In this document: positions 23,394-32,258 of the stretch, in pieces
How the letters are laid out: the number at the start of each line of letters is the position of its first letter
Position numbering within the stretch: the first letter of the stretch is position 1
NCBI RefSeq assembly: GCF_000939975.1
Contig: NZ_LK391969.1
Location: 1 to 64,000 of the forward strand
Origin: Pseudomonas saudimassiliensis
GTDB taxonomy: Bacteria; Pseudomonadota; Gammaproteobacteria; Pseudomonadales; Pseudomonadaceae
DNA: 64,000 bases
Direction of reading: 5' to 3'
Program-made: the position numbers and the translations under genes
Notes under the pieces: model-generated
Told to the model about the DNA's origin: nothing
What the model saw: the letters and a program-made list of their open reading frames with translations, nothing else
The model's database searches: none

Positions 23394-23407
23394 GGCCATG
23401 GCGTGGC

Positions 23408-24070
23408 TCAGGCGCGCTTGAGCCACTCCGACAGGGCCAGATGCAGCCCCAGCGCAATCAGCACCGCCCCCATCAGGCGGTCGAACCAGTGGCCCAGGCG
23501 GGCGAAGCCCTGGCGCACCCGGGCCTGGCTGAACAGCAAGGCCACCAGGCAGAACCACAACCCTGTGGCCGCCGCCAGGTAGAGGCCATATCCCGCCTGG
23601 ACCAGCAGCGGCGTCTGCGGGTTGATGATCAGGGTGAAGACCGACAGGAAGAACAGCGTCGCCTTGGGGTTCAAGCCATTGGTGATGAAGCCGTTGACGA
23701 ACGCCTTGCGCGCCGGCATCTCCCGCTGCACCAGTGCCACCTCGTCCGCCTTCTGCGGGCGGGCCCGCAGGGCCTTGAAGCCCAGATAGAGCAGATAGGC
23801 TCCCGCCACCAGTTTCAGCGCATTGAATAGCCACACCGACTGCGACACTATAATGCCGATGCCCAGCAGCGAATAGGCCACGTGCAGGAAAATCCCCACC
23901 CCGATCCCGGCGGCGGTAATCAACCCGGCGCGCCGGCCAGCCATCACGCTGTTGCGGATTACCACGGCAAAGTCTGGCCCGGGGCTGATTACCGCCAGCA
24001 GGTGGACCATCGCCACCAGCAGAAACTCGTTCAGATACAATGCGTCCACTCCGGCCGGGAAAACGGCCAT
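23408..24070 (-). CDS. LysE/RhtB-family amino-acid exporter
   Basis: A 220-residue inner-membrane protein with six hydrophobic segments. It has the family N-terminus VHLLAVISPGPDFAVVIRNSV and the GLNPKATLFFLSVF segment. RhtB/RhtC/LysE proteins export amino acids such as homoserine, threonine or lysine; substrate not determinable. The ATG at 24070 lacks a ribosome-binding site; a TTG at 24040 has GGAG 8 nt upstream and would start 10 residues later, nearer the family N-terminus. Divergent from hprA with 33 nt between. Confidence 0.9.
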   Translation of the reverse strand: MAVFPAGVDALYLNEFLLVAMVHLLAVISPGPDFAVVIRNSVMAGRRAGLITAAGIGVGIFLHVAYSLLGIGIIVSQSVWLFNALKLVAGAYLLYLGFKALRARPQKADEVALVQREMPARKAFVNGFITNGLNPKATLFFLSVFTLIINPQTPLLVQAGYGLYLAAATGLWFCLVALLFSQARVRQGFARLGHWFDRLMGAVLIALGLHLALSEWLKRA

Positions 24071-24103
24071 TCTAAACCAGCAACAATCGAAACAGGTTCC
24101 GAG

Positions 24104-25060
24104 ATGAAAAAACGGTCAGTGGTATTTCTGGATCAGGCGTCGCTGGATCAGGGCGATCTGGATATGCAGGCGCTGCACGACGCCGCAGCGGTCCTCACCC
24201 TGTATCCCGCGACCACCGCCGAGCAGGTGGCGGAACGCATCGCCGACCATGAGGTGGTGATCACCAACAAGGTGGTCATCGACGCGCAGGTCATGCGGGC
24301 CTGTCCGCAACTGAAATTGATTCTGGTATCTGCCACCGGCACCAACAATATCGACCTGGAGGCGGCCCGGCAGCAGGGCATCACCGTTTGCAACTGCCAG
24401 GCCTACGGCACCCCGTCGGTAGCCCAGCACACCTTGATGCTGATGCTGGTGCTGATCACCCGCTTCGAGTCCTATCGCCAGGCTGTACGCGAAGGCGCCT
24501 GGCAGCGCAGCAGTCAGTTCTGCCTGCTCGATTACCCGATCGGCGAATTGTCCGGCCGCACCCTCGGTATCCTCGGCTATGGCGAACTGGGGCAGGAGGT
24601 GGGTCGGCTGGCCAGCGCCTTCGGCATGACTATCCTGGTGGGGTCGCTGCCCGGCCGCGAGCATCCGGACCGCCCGAGCCTCCATGACTTGCTCCCCCAG
24701 GTGGACGTGCTCAGCCTGCATTGCCCGCTGACCGAGCAGACCCGCAACCTGATCGGCGCTGCGGAGCTGGCGCTGATGAAACCTGACAGCCTGCTGATCA
24801 ATGCCGGGCGCGGTGGGCTGGTGGACGAGCAGGCACTGGTCGAGAGTTTGCGCAGCGGGCATCTGGGCGGTGCCGGCTTCGATGTGCTGACCACCGAGCC
24901 GCCGGTGGCGGGCAACCCATTGCTCGACGACAGCGTGCCCAACCTGGTGGTGACGCCGCACAGCGCCTGGGGCAGCCGGGAAGCACGTCAGCGTATCGTC
25001 AGCCAGTTGGTGGAGAGCCTGGTAGATGACAACCAGCGCGAGCGTCGCCGTATCGTCTGA
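24104..25060 (+). CDS. hprA: D-2-hydroxyacid dehydrogenase (glycerate dehydrogenase/hydroxypyruvate reductase type)
   Basis: A 318-residue NAD(P)-dependent dehydrogenase. It shows the dinucleotide motif G158-Y-G160-E-L-G163, the second signature LSLHCPLTEQTRNLI, and the catalytic triad R236 (NAGRGGLVDE), E265 (TTEPPV) and H286 (TPHSAWGS). The family interconverts hydroxypyruvate and D-glycerate or related pairs; HprA is the best match by overall pattern, though another D-2-hydroxyacid substrate is possible. The ATG lies just past a short divergent intergenic region. It is not obviously linked to the pil genes after it. Confidence 0.82.
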   Translation: MKKRSVVFLDQASLDQGDLDMQALHDAAAVLTLYPATTAEQVAERIADHEVVITNKVVIDAQVMRACPQLKLILVSATGTNNIDLEAARQQGITVCNCQAYGTPSVAQHTLMLMLVLITRFESYRQAVREGAWQRSSQFCLLDYPIGELSGRTLGILGYGELGQEVGRLASAFGMTILVGSLPGREHPDRPSLHDLLPQVDVLSLHCPLTEQTRNLIGAAELALMKPDSLLINAGRGGLVDEQALVESLRSGHLGGAGFDVLTTEPPVAGNPLLDDSVPNLVVTPHSAWGSREARQRIVSQLVESLVDDNQRERRRIV

Positions 25061-25071
25061 GTGACCTGGTC

Positions 25072-25104
25072 CACAGATTCAGCATGACCAAGATCACAGA
25101 TTCA
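25072..25104 (+). repeat. 10-bp direct repeat upstream of the pil operon
   Basis: CACAGATTCA occurs at 25072-25081 and 25095-25104, 23 bp apart (about two helical turns), between hprA and pilV. A short near-palindrome CACCC-ATT-CGGGTG follows (25112-25125). Position suggests a regulator site for the pil operon, but nothing confirms it. Confidence 0.5.
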
Positions 25105-25216
25105 TCAGGATCACCCATTCGGGTGGTGCAAGGCGCGGCGTGCGTCGATAAATTCCAGCCTCGATCAGGAGCAGGCTTTCCCTGAGCCATAGTCTGCTAC
25201 TGATGAGGGACCTGAC

Positions 25217-25699
25217 ATGGACAAGGAACGGTCGGCGCAGCGCCCGTTGATCCGTCTGCCGAATGCCACCGCGCAGCGTGGCGTCAGCCTGCTGGAAGTC
25301 CTGGTGGCGGTACTGGTGCTGGCGATCGGTGTGCTGGGCGCCGTGGCCATGCAGATCAGCGCGCTGCGCTACAACGCCAGTGCCGCCTATACCACCCAGG
25401 CCAGTTTCCTGGCCTACGACATGCTCGACCGCATGCGGGCCAATGTCGATCACCTGCCCAGCTACGTCACCAACGTCAACACTCCTTGCGCAGCGGGTAA
25501 TCCGGGTGGCTCCATCCTCGCCACCGATCAGCAGGATTTTGCCCATGCCGTCAGTTGTCTGCTGCCCGGCGGTTACGGCAGTGTGGCGGTCCAGGGTAAC
25601 AATGCCACCGTTACCATCGGCTGGTCGGAAGAGCGCATCCTGGCCGGTGGCGGCACCACCGAATTCGTGATTTCCTCGATGATCCGGGGTGACCTGTGA
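25217..25699 (+). CDS. pilV: type IV pilus minor pilin PilV
   Basis: A 160-residue prepilin. The leader of 22 residues ends in G22, followed by V-S-L-L-E with the conserved Glu at +5 and a hydrophobic helix LVAVLVLAIGVLGAVAMQ. The SLLEVLVAVLVLAIGVLG pattern and the conserved YDMLDRMRAN after the helix are typical of PilV. PilD cleaves and methylates it; minor pilins form the initiating tip complex. SD GAGGGA is 7 nt before the ATG. Its stop overlaps the pilW GTG (GTGA). Confidence 0.92.
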   Translation: MDKERSAQRPLIRLPNATAQRGVSLLEVLVAVLVLAIGVLGAVAMQISALRYNASAAYTTQASFLAYDMLDRMRANVDHLPSYVTNVNTPCAAGNPGGSILATDQQDFAHAVSCLLPGGYGSVAVQGNNATVTIGWSEERILAGGGTTEFVISSMIRGDL

Positions 25700-26481
25700 G
25701 CCCGCGCCCCGCCGCTGCACCGGCAGCCGGGTTCGGCCTGGTCGAGCTGATGATCGCCATGGCCCTGGGGCTGATCCTGGTGCTGGGCGTGTCGCAGATC
25801 TTCATCGCCAGCAAGCAGGGCTTTGTGGTGCAGCAACACACCGCCGCGCTGCAGGAGAATGCCCGCTTCGTCCTCAGCCGCATCAGCCGTGACCTGCGTC
25901 AGGCCGGCATGTTCGGCTGCCTGGACCTGTTCCGCCTGCCGGCGGCTACCCGCAACCAGCTACCGGCGGAATTCGCTACGCCGATTAGCTACGCCAACGA
26001 CATCCTCAAGGTGGTCAGTGCGGTGCCCGTCCACGATCGGGTGACCGCGGCAGGGACCCGCCAGGCCACGGACTTTGGTGCGCAATGGTTGCTGGCGACC
26101 AACTGCCTGGACGAGCTGCGCGTCGCCGCCGGGAGCGACAGCCTGTCGGTCACACCCGGCGATCTGCTCATTCCCATCCGTCAGATCGAGTACCGCCTGG
26201 ACCAGCATCGGGTCCAGACACGGATCAATGGCACCGGCAATTTCGAGGTGCTGATCGATAACGTCGCCGCCTTCGATTTGCAGTTCGGCCTCGCCGCCAC
26301 CCCGGCACACCGCGGGGTGACGGGCAGCTATGTGAACGCCGTGGCCCCGGCGGACAGCGAGCGCATCCGCAGCGTACGGATGGCCCTGAGCCTCAGCGAT
26401 AACCCGGCCAATACCCAGGACGGGCAGGTCCGGGTCCAGCAATACACGCTGGTGACCGCGCTGCGTAACCGGTTGGATTGA
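25696..26481 (+). CDS. pilW: type IV pilus minor pilin PilW
   Basis: A 261-residue prepilin starting at GTG, with leader ending in G12 and then F-G-L-V-E (Glu +5). The helix MIAMALGLILVLGVSQIFIASKQ and the following LQENARFVLSRISRDLRQAGMFGC are characteristic of PilW. The large C-terminal beta domain sits in the pilus tip complex. Translationally coupled with pilV; 12 nt before pilX. Confidence 0.93.
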   Translation: MSPRPAAAPAAGFGLVELMIAMALGLILVLGVSQIFIASKQGFVVQQHTAALQENARFVLSRISRDLRQAGMFGCLDLFRLPAATRNQLPAEFATPISYANDILKVVSAVPVHDRVTAAGTRQATDFGAQWLLATNCLDELRVAAGSDSLSVTPGDLLIPIRQIEYRLDQHRVQTRINGTGNFEVLIDNVAAFDLQFGLAATPAHRGVTGSYVNAVAPADSERIRSVRMALSLSDNPANTQDGQVRVQQYTLVTALRNRLD

Positions 26482-26493
26482 AGGGAGCTCACC

Positions 26494-26994
26494 ATGACCG
26501 TTACCGATTCGCGCTCGGCCCAGACCGGCGCCGCCCTGGCCATCAGCCTGGTATTGCTGCTCATGACCACGCTCACTGCCCTGGCGGGCATCGATATGTC
26601 CACCGGCCAGGAGCGCATGGCCCACAACGTCAAGCTCAAGAATGACAGCTTCCAGGCGGCGGAGAGCGGATTGCGCCACGTCGAGGAACAGGTGCGCAGC
26701 AATGCCCTGTTGTTGCCCCTGGCCATCTGCAGCCAGGCTGGCTGCGAGCTGCCGGCAGCCGCGCTGGATCCTGATCACCTGTCGGCGCCCGGCCCCGATT
26801 GGCTACCGGTTCCCGCTGCGGTGACCGGCAACGGCATGGCGGCCTGGTACCGGATAGTACGGCTGGGTGACAGTGCCATCCCGGCCAATATGGCCGCTGC
26901 GGCGCCAAGCACGCTGTATCGCATCTCCGTGGTCAGCTACAAGGGCGCCACACGGACGGTTCTGGAGAGTATCTATGCCTTCACACGGATTTGA
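26494..26994 (+). CDS. pilX: type IV pilus minor pilin PilX
   Basis: A 166-residue protein with the PilX N-terminus TGAALAISLVLLLMTTLTALAG. The PilX-typical TGQERMAHNVKLKNDSFQAAESGLR comes directly after the helix. The residue at +5 after the likely cleavage Gly (G12) is Ile, not Glu, as in other tip pilins of this class. SD AAGGGAG precedes the ATG. The gene end overlaps the start of pilY1 by 20 nt. Confidence 0.92.
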   Translation: MTVTDSRSAQTGAALAISLVLLLMTTLTALAGIDMSTGQERMAHNVKLKNDSFQAAESGLRHVEEQVRSNALLLPLAICSQAGCELPAAALDPDHLSAPGPDWLPVPAAVTGNGMAAWYRIVRLGDSAIPANMAAAAPSTLYRISVVSYKGATRTVLESIYAFTRI

Positions 26995-29866
26995 AGCGCA
27001 ACCCCTGCGCGGGGCGCTGGCTGGGCTGGTCCTGGGACTGACCTGCGCCTTGCCGGCCCAGGCCTTCACGCCGCTGAGCGGCCCGGTGTTGTCCGCCTCC
27101 GCGGTCGCGCCCAACGTCCTGGTGCTGTTCGACAACTCGTCCAGCATGGTCATCAACCGCATCGATGGTGAGACCCGCCTCGATATCGCCCGGGATGTGA
27201 CCAAGGAGGTCATCGCCGCGAATCGGGGGTTGCGGTTCGGTCTGTTCACCTTTCGCCAGGGAGGTGGCAATGACCCGGGCCCCGGTGGCCTGCTGCGGGT
27301 GGAGGCCGGCAGCATCGCGCCGGGCACGGCCGCCGGGGAAGCGCGGTTCACCAGCATCAACCAGACGCTGGATGCGCTCGACCCGGAGCGCAGCGGCCGT
27401 GTGACCTGGACGCCGCTGGCCGAGAGCTATTACGAAATGACACGCTATCTTCGCGGGTTGCGTGCCTTCTATCCGCAGAGCCAGCCTGAAGCCCAGCGTG
27501 AGCAGTTCGACAGCCCACTCGAGTATCGCTGCCAGAAAAACTTCGGGCTGGTGGTGACTGACGGCCTGCCCACCTACGACGCGCAGTTTCCCACCACCCT
27601 GGCGCAGGAGCCCGACGGTAACAATCCGCAGGTAAGCGGTGCCTTCAACCTGCCCGACTGGGACGGTGATGGGGCCGATGTCAGCGGTATGGAAAGCACC
27701 GAGGGCGGCACCTTCTACCTGGACGATATCGCGCGCTTTGCCTATGAGATCGACCTGCGCACCACCGGGACGGACCAGGCCGGGCAGAGCTGGAATGACA
27801 GCCAGTTCCCTCGCCAGAGTCTGCAGACCTACACCGTCGGCTTCGCCCTGGACGACCCGCGGCTCCGGCAGGCCGCGGCCGCCGGCAACGGCCGCTATTT
27901 CACTGCGACCAATCGTCAACAACTCAAGGATGCTCTCAGCAGCGCCCTGCAGGATATCAGCGCCGCAGCCGGCTCGGGTGGCGGCGCCGTCACCGATAGC
28001 CAGCAGCTCAGCGCGGGCGTCAGCCGCTATTACCAGACTCGCTTCGACCCAGCGGATTGGAGCGGCAGCCTGCAGGCCTACAGCATGAACGCCGCCGGTG
28101 AGCCAGATACGTTGCTGTGGAGCACCGACCAGACCTTCGTGCCCGGCACCCAGGCGGGGACATTCGAGACCTGGCGTAACGCCCAGGGGAGCGCTGCGGC
28201 TGGCGCGGTGCCCTTGAACAGCAGCACCTGGGCAGCGCTACCGACGGCCCAGCAAGCGGTGCTGGATGCCGAAGCGGCGCTGGCGGGGCTGTCCGGTAAC
28301 AATGCGGCGCAGCGGCTGCTGAACTGGGTTCGCGGCAGTCACGATGCCGACCTGCGCCGGCGCAGCGCGCTGCTGGGTGACATCATCAACTCCGCGCCGG
28401 TGCTGGTCGGCGCCGGTTATCATCCGGCCCGTGGACGCAGCGCCGATTATGTCGCCTATCTCCAGGATCGCCGGGGGCGCATGACCGAAGGCCTGCTGGT
28501 GGGCGCCAACGATGGCTTCCTGCGGCTGTTCGATACCCAGGGTGCCCATCTGTATTCCTACCTGCCGGCCGCCCTGCACGGCACCCTGGGCAGCCGTGCA
28601 CGCAGCGACTACGGCGGGGGCGACCATCACCGCTCCGGCGTAGACGGCCGGCTGGGGGTGGCCGATATCAAGCTCGGCAGCCATTGGAGCACCCTGGCCG
28701 CCACCGGCTTCGGTGCCGGCGGCAAGGGGCTGGCGGTCATCCGGCTGTTTGATGCGGCCCGGGGCAATGGTGCCCGCGGTGCGCTCTGGGAGATCAATGC
28801 CACTGACCACGCTGCCATCGGCCATATCTACGGTCGGCCGATCGTGGCGCAGTTGCATGGCCGCAGCGTGCTGGTGACCGGCAACGGCTACGGCAGTTCG
28901 GCGGGAACGGGGGCGCTGTTGATTTTCGACCTTGAGACTGGAGCGTTGCTGCGGCAGCTGGACGTTACCAGCCGCGCCGGAGCGTCGTCGGACAACGGCT
29001 TGTCCGCGCCGGTATTGCAGTACGACGCCGCCGGCACTGCCCGGGCCGCCTTTGCCGGCGACCTGCAAGGGCAATTGTGGAAATTCGACCTGAGCGATCC
29101 GGATCCCGCCCGCTGGGGCGTTGCCCATGCCGGCGCGCCGCTGTTCAGCGCCGCGGCTGATCAGCCGATTACGGTGCCGCCGCAATTGCACCCCGGCATG
29201 CGTGATGGCCGCGACCTGGTCCTGTTTGGCACCGGCAAGTTCATGGAGGCCGCCGACCTGACCGATACCAGCATCCAGGCCTTCTACGCCGTGCTGGATG
29301 TGCCCGCGCTGCCGGTCGGCGGCCTGGCCCCGGCGCAGCTGCAGGAGCAGCAGATAGATTCGTTGACCACCGATCCTGTCAGTGGCCAGGCGGTGCGCAC
29401 CGTGACCGACCGGACGGTGGACTGGAATTCGCGGTACGGCTGGTACCTGCCGCTGACCCATAACGGTCAGCGGCAGGGCGAGCGGGTGGCGCGGGAGTTT
29501 GTCATCAAGAATGCGCGGGTGCTGTTCACCACCGGCTTCATCAAGAGCGGCACCCAGGATCCCTGCCTGACCCAGGCCGGGGGCTGGCTGATGGCACTGG
29601 ACCTGGTCAATGGCAGCCTGCCCGCGCGCCAGGTACTGGATACCGATGACGATGGGCGCATCGATGACAGTGACCTGCCGGCAGCGGGCCTGGAGCTGGG
29701 TATTGGTTTGCCGGGCGATCTCAACGTGCTGGATCGGGACGAAGCAGGCATGCAGACCGGCTGCAGTGGCGAGGTCTACGTAGTGCAGGGCTCCAGTGAC
29801 GTGGCGGTGGTGGCCGGCCGGCCACACTGCCAGTTCAATCGCATCATGTGGCGGCAACTGCAATGA
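26975..29866 (+). CDS. pilY1: type IV pilus tip adhesin/assembly protein PilY1
   Basis: A 963-residue secreted protein. A signal peptide ends near A30 (LPAQA). A von Willebrand A-like region starts with the MIDAS-type DxSxS at D53-S55-S57 (LFDNSSSM). The C-terminal half is the PilC/PilY1 propeller (LRRRSALLGDIINSAPVLVG, VLVGANDGFLRLFD, FAGDLQGQLWKFDL). An EF-hand-like loop lies at D889-D900 (DTDDDGRIDDSD). In the propeller blade where other PilY1 proteins carry a calcium loop, this one reads QYDAAGTARAAF, with no acidic ladder. It is shorter than the ~1160-residue P. aeruginosa protein. PilY1 caps the pilus, mediates adhesion and controls extension/retraction. The ATG inside the pilX end was chosen because the signal peptide starts there. 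Confidence 0.93.
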   Translation: MPSHGFEAQPLRGALAGLVLGLTCALPAQAFTPLSGPVLSASAVAPNVLVLFDNSSSMVINRIDGETRLDIARDVTKEVIAANRGLRFGLFTFRQGGGNDPGPGGLLRVEAGSIAPGTAAGEARFTSINQTLDALDPERSGRVTWTPLAESYYEMTRYLRGLRAFYPQSQPEAQREQFDSPLEYRCQKNFGLVVTDGLPTYDAQFPTTLAQEPDGNNPQVSGAFNLPDWDGDGADVSGMESTEGGTFYLDDIARFAYEIDLRTTGTDQAGQSWNDSQFPRQSLQTYTVGFALDDPRLRQAAAAGNGRYFTATNRQQLKDALSSALQDISAAAGSGGGAVTDSQQLSAGVSRYYQTRFDPADWSGSLQAYSMNAAGEPDTLLWSTDQTFVPGTQAGTFETWRNAQGSAAAGAVPLNSSTWAALPTAQQAVLDAEAALAGLSGNNAAQRLLNWVRGSHDADLRRRSALLGDIINSAPVLVGAGYHPARGRSADYVAYLQDRRGRMTEGLLVGANDGFLRLFDTQGAHLYSYLPAALHGTLGSRARSDYGGGDHHRSGVDGRLGVADIKLGSHWSTLAATGFGAGGKGLAVIRLFDAARGNGARGALWEINATDHAAIGHIYGRPIVAQLHGRSVLVTGNGYGSSAGTGALLIFDLETGALLRQLDVTSRAGASSDNGLSAPVLQYDAAGTARAAFAGDLQGQLWKFDLSDPDPARWGVAHAGAPLFSAAADQPITVPPQLHPGMRDGRDLVLFGTGKFMEAADLTDTSIQAFYAVLDVPALPVGGLAPAQLQEQQIDSLTTDPVSGQAVRTVTDRTVDWNSRYGWYLPLTHNGQRQGERVAREFVIKNARVLFTTGFIKSGTQDPCLTQAGGWLMALDLVNGSLPARQVLDTDDDGRIDDSDLPAAGLELGIGLPGDLNVLDRDEAGMQTGCSGEVYVVQGSSDVAVVAGRPHCQFNRIMWRQLQ

Positions 29867-29877
29867 GGAGCAGGACC

Positions 29878-30282
29878 ATGCACAGGGCAATGCCGCGCGG
29901 CTTCACGTTGATCGAAGTAATGGTAGTGATGGTGATCATCGGCATTCTGGCGGCCATCGCCTTGCCGTCCTACCAGGAGCATGTGCGCCAGACCCGGCGC
30001 GCCGAAGTCGCGGCGCTGCTACTGGAAAACGCCCAGTTGCTGGAGCGGCATTACACCCGCCATGGCAGCTATGACAGCGGTACGCCCACCGGGCTGATCA
30101 GCCAGAGTCCGGCCAGCGGCGCGGCGGTATTCACCATTGTGCCGACGCTGGATGCCGAGAGCTTCGTGCTCACCGCTACGGCGGCGTCCGGCAGCATCAT
30201 GGCCGGGGATGTGTGCGCCACCTATACGCTGAACCAGGTGGGCCAGCGCACGCCAGCGGACAGTCGCTGCTGGCGGCGCTGA
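29878..30282 (+). CDS. pilE: type IV pilus minor pilin PilE
   Basis: A 134-residue class-IVa pilin-like protein. It has a short leader ending in G8, then F-T-L-I-E13 (Glu +5), the helix VMVVMVIIGILAAIALPSYQEHVR and a C-terminal Cys pair (VCATY...DSRCWRR) likely forming the D-loop disulfide. SD GAGGAG is 7 nt before the ATG, which was preferred to upstream starts overlapping pilY1. It closes the operon, 7 nt from the convergent uraA end. Confidence 0.92.
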   Translation: MHRAMPRGFTLIEVMVVMVIIGILAAIALPSYQEHVRQTRRAEVAALLLENAQLLERHYTRHGSYDSGTPTGLISQSPASGAAVFTIVPTLDAESFVLTATAASGSIMAGDVCATYTLNQVGQRTPADSRCWRR

Positions 30283-30289
30283 GTGCCGA

Positions 30290-31543
30290 TCATTCCGCTG
30301 CGGGGCGGGCCGACGCTGGTTTTTCTGCCGGCAGCAACAGGTTCAGGGCGATCGCCACCACGCCGCAGAGGCTGATGCCCTGCAGGGTGAAGTCCTGGTA
30401 ACCGATGGCCATGCCGCCAATGCCGAAGATCAGGGTAACCGAGACAATGCACAGGTTGCGGGACTGGGTCAGGTCCACCTGGTTGCGGATCAGGGTATTC
30501 ATGCCGACCACGGCGATGGAGCCGAACAGCAGGCAGAGAATGCCGCCCATCACCGGCACCGGCATGCTCAGCAGCACAGCACCGACTTTCTCGATGAACG
30601 CCAGGGCGATGGCAAATACCGCCGCCCAGGTCATGACCACCGGGTTGAAGTTGCGGGTCAGCATGACCGCGCCGGTCACCTCGGAATAGGTGGTATTCGG
30701 CGGCCCGCCGAGAAAGGCGGCGGTGGAGGTGGCCAGGCCATCGCCCAGCAGGGTGCGTTGCAGACCAGGCTTGCGTACATAGTCCTTGCCGGTAACCGAG
30801 CCGATTGCCAGCACATCACCGATATGTTCGATCGCCGGCGCAATGGCCACCGGCAGCATGAACAGGATGGCGGGCAGATAGAACTCGGGGAACACGAAGC
30901 CCGGCGTCGCCAGCCAATTGGCCTCGCTGACCACGGTAAAATCCACCACGCCCAACAGCCAGGACAGGCTGTAGCCCACCGCCACGCCGGCCATGATCGG
31001 CACCAGGCGGAACACCCCCTTGGCATATACCGCCACGGCGAGGGTGGTCGCCAGCGATGCCATCGAGATGATCAGCGCGGTGTGGTAATCGATCAACTGG
31101 GCGCTGCCGTCACCGGTCTTGCCGGTGGCCATGTTCACTGCGGTGGCCGCCAGGCCCAGACCGATGACCATGATTACCGGGCCAACGACCACCGGCGGCA
31201 GCAAACGATGGATAAAGCCCGGGCCACGCAGACGTACCAGCAGGCTCAAGAGGATGTAGGTCAGCCCCGCGACGACCAGCCCGCCCAGGGTGGCGGGTAT
31301 CCCCCAGGTCTGGTTGCTATAGAGGATGGGCGCGATGAAGGCGAAGCTGGAAGCCAGGAACACGGGCACCTGGCGTTGGGTCACGAACTGGAAGATCAGG
31401 GTGCCGAGCCCGGCGGTAAATAACGCTACGCTCGGACTCATGCCGGTAATCAGTGGCATCAGCACCAGGGCGCCGAAGGCCACGAACAACATTTGCGAGC
31501 CGGCTAGCACCGTACGCCAGCCGGTCGTGTCCATGTTCTGCAT
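30290..31543 (-). CDS. uraA: uracil permease (nucleobase:cation symporter-2 family)
   Basis: A 417-residue inner-membrane protein with about 12-14 hydrophobic segments. NCS2 family features are present: FVAFGALVLMPLITGMSPSVAL, the PVFLASSFAFIAP segment, AIEHIGDVLAIGSVTGKDY with the conserved Glu, and GGPPNTTYSEVTGAV. It imports uracil with protons for Upp, encoded directly upstream; start and stop overlap (TGATG). A TTG just before the ATG could also start it. Confidence 0.93.
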   Translation of the reverse strand: MQNMDTTGWRTVLAGSQMLFVAFGALVLMPLITGMSPSVALFTAGLGTLIFQFVTQRQVPVFLASSFAFIAPILYSNQTWGIPATLGGLVVAGLTYILLSLLVRLRGPGFIHRLLPPVVVGPVIMVIGLGLAATAVNMATGKTGDGSAQLIDYHTALIISMASLATTLAVAVYAKGVFRLVPIMAGVAVGYSLSWLLGVVDFTVVSEANWLATPGFVFPEFYLPAILFMLPVAIAPAIEHIGDVLAIGSVTGKDYVRKPGLQRTLLGDGLATSTAAFLGGPPNTTYSEVTGAVMLTRNFNPVVMTWAAVFAIALAFIEKVGAVLLSMPVPVMGGILCLLFGSIAVVGMNTLIRNQVDLTQSRNLCIVSVTLIFGIGGMAIGYQDFTLQGISLCGVVAIALNLLLPAEKPASARPAAE

Positions 31544-32184
31544 CAATGCACGTCCTTTTGCCGTGTGCCGAAGATCTTGTCACCGGCGTCGCCGAGGCCC
31601 GGGATGATGTAACCGTGTTCGTTCAGGCGCTCATCCACCGAGGCGGTGAAGATCTCCACATCCGGGTGCGCGGCATTGACGCGGCGGATGCCTTCCGGCG
31701 CAGCTACCAGCACCAACGCCCGGATTTCCTGGGCGCCGGCCCGCTTGAGCAGATCGATGGTGGCAATCATGGAGCTGCCGGTGGCGAGCATCGGGTCGAT
31801 GATCAGGGTCCGGCGCTGGTTCAGTTCGCTGACCAGTTTTTCCAGGTAGGTGTCGGCCTCGAGTGTCTGCTCGTTGCGTACCATGCCGATCACGCTGACC
31901 TTGGCGCTGGGGATCAGGCTGAGTACGCCATCCAGCATGCCGAGGCCGGCACGCAGGATCGGCACGACGGTAATTTTCTTGCCGGCCAGCTTCTCGACGC
32001 TGACCTCGCCACACCAGCCATTGATGGTGTGCGGCTCGACCGGCATGTCCTTGGTTGCTTCATAGGTCAGCAGCGCAGCAACTTCCTGGGCCAGCTCTCG
32101 AAAGTTCTTGGTACTGATGTCGGCGCGGCGCATCAGGCCGAGCTTATGGCGGATCAGGGGGTGGCGGATTTCTTGAATCTTCAT
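31543..32184 (-). CDS. upp: uracil phosphoribosyltransferase
   Basis: Converts uracil and PRPP to UMP. The 213-residue protein has the N-terminal [27 protein letters not shown], the PRPP loop [13 protein letters not shown], and the uracil site [16 protein letters not shown] near the C-terminus. The ATG at 32184 matches the family N-terminus. First gene of upp-uraA, divergent from hpt. A hairpin lies in its leader (32223-32258). Confidence 0.96.
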   Translation of the reverse strand: MKIQEIRHPLIRHKLGLMRRADISTKNFRELAQEVAALLTYEATKDMPVEPHTINGWCGEVSVEKLAGKKITVVPILRAGLGMLDGVLSLIPSAKVSVIGMVRNEQTLEADTYLEKLVSELNQRRTLIIDPMLATGSSMIATIDLLKRAGAQEIRALVLVAAPEGIRRVNAAHPDVEIFTASVDERLNEHGYIIPGLGDAGDKIFGTRQKDVH

Positions 32185-32222
32185 CGACGGGTTCCAGGGG
32201 CGGCTAAAATGCATTCGGAAAC

Positions 32223-32258
32223 GTCTGAAAAAATGGCTCAGCTGCCGCCATTTTCAGA
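32223..32258 (-). promoter_or_regulatory. hairpin with internal U-run in the upp leader
   Basis: On the minus strand, CTGAAAATGGC pairs with GCCATTTTTTCAG (two-base bulge) around GGCAGCTGA, about 40 nt before the upp ATG. The 3' arm is a T6 run after GCC. It could be a weak intrinsic terminator/attenuator or simply a palindromic operator between the divergent upp and hpt genes. Confidence 0.45.

Noticed and set aside
26494-26994. PilX lacking Glu+5 as a defective pilin
   Set aside because: Tip pilins of this class, like GspK, commonly lack Glu+5, so it is not evidence of loss of function.
28238-29890. 550-codon open frame on the minus strand
   Set aside because: Antisense shadow of pilY1; no recognisable motif.
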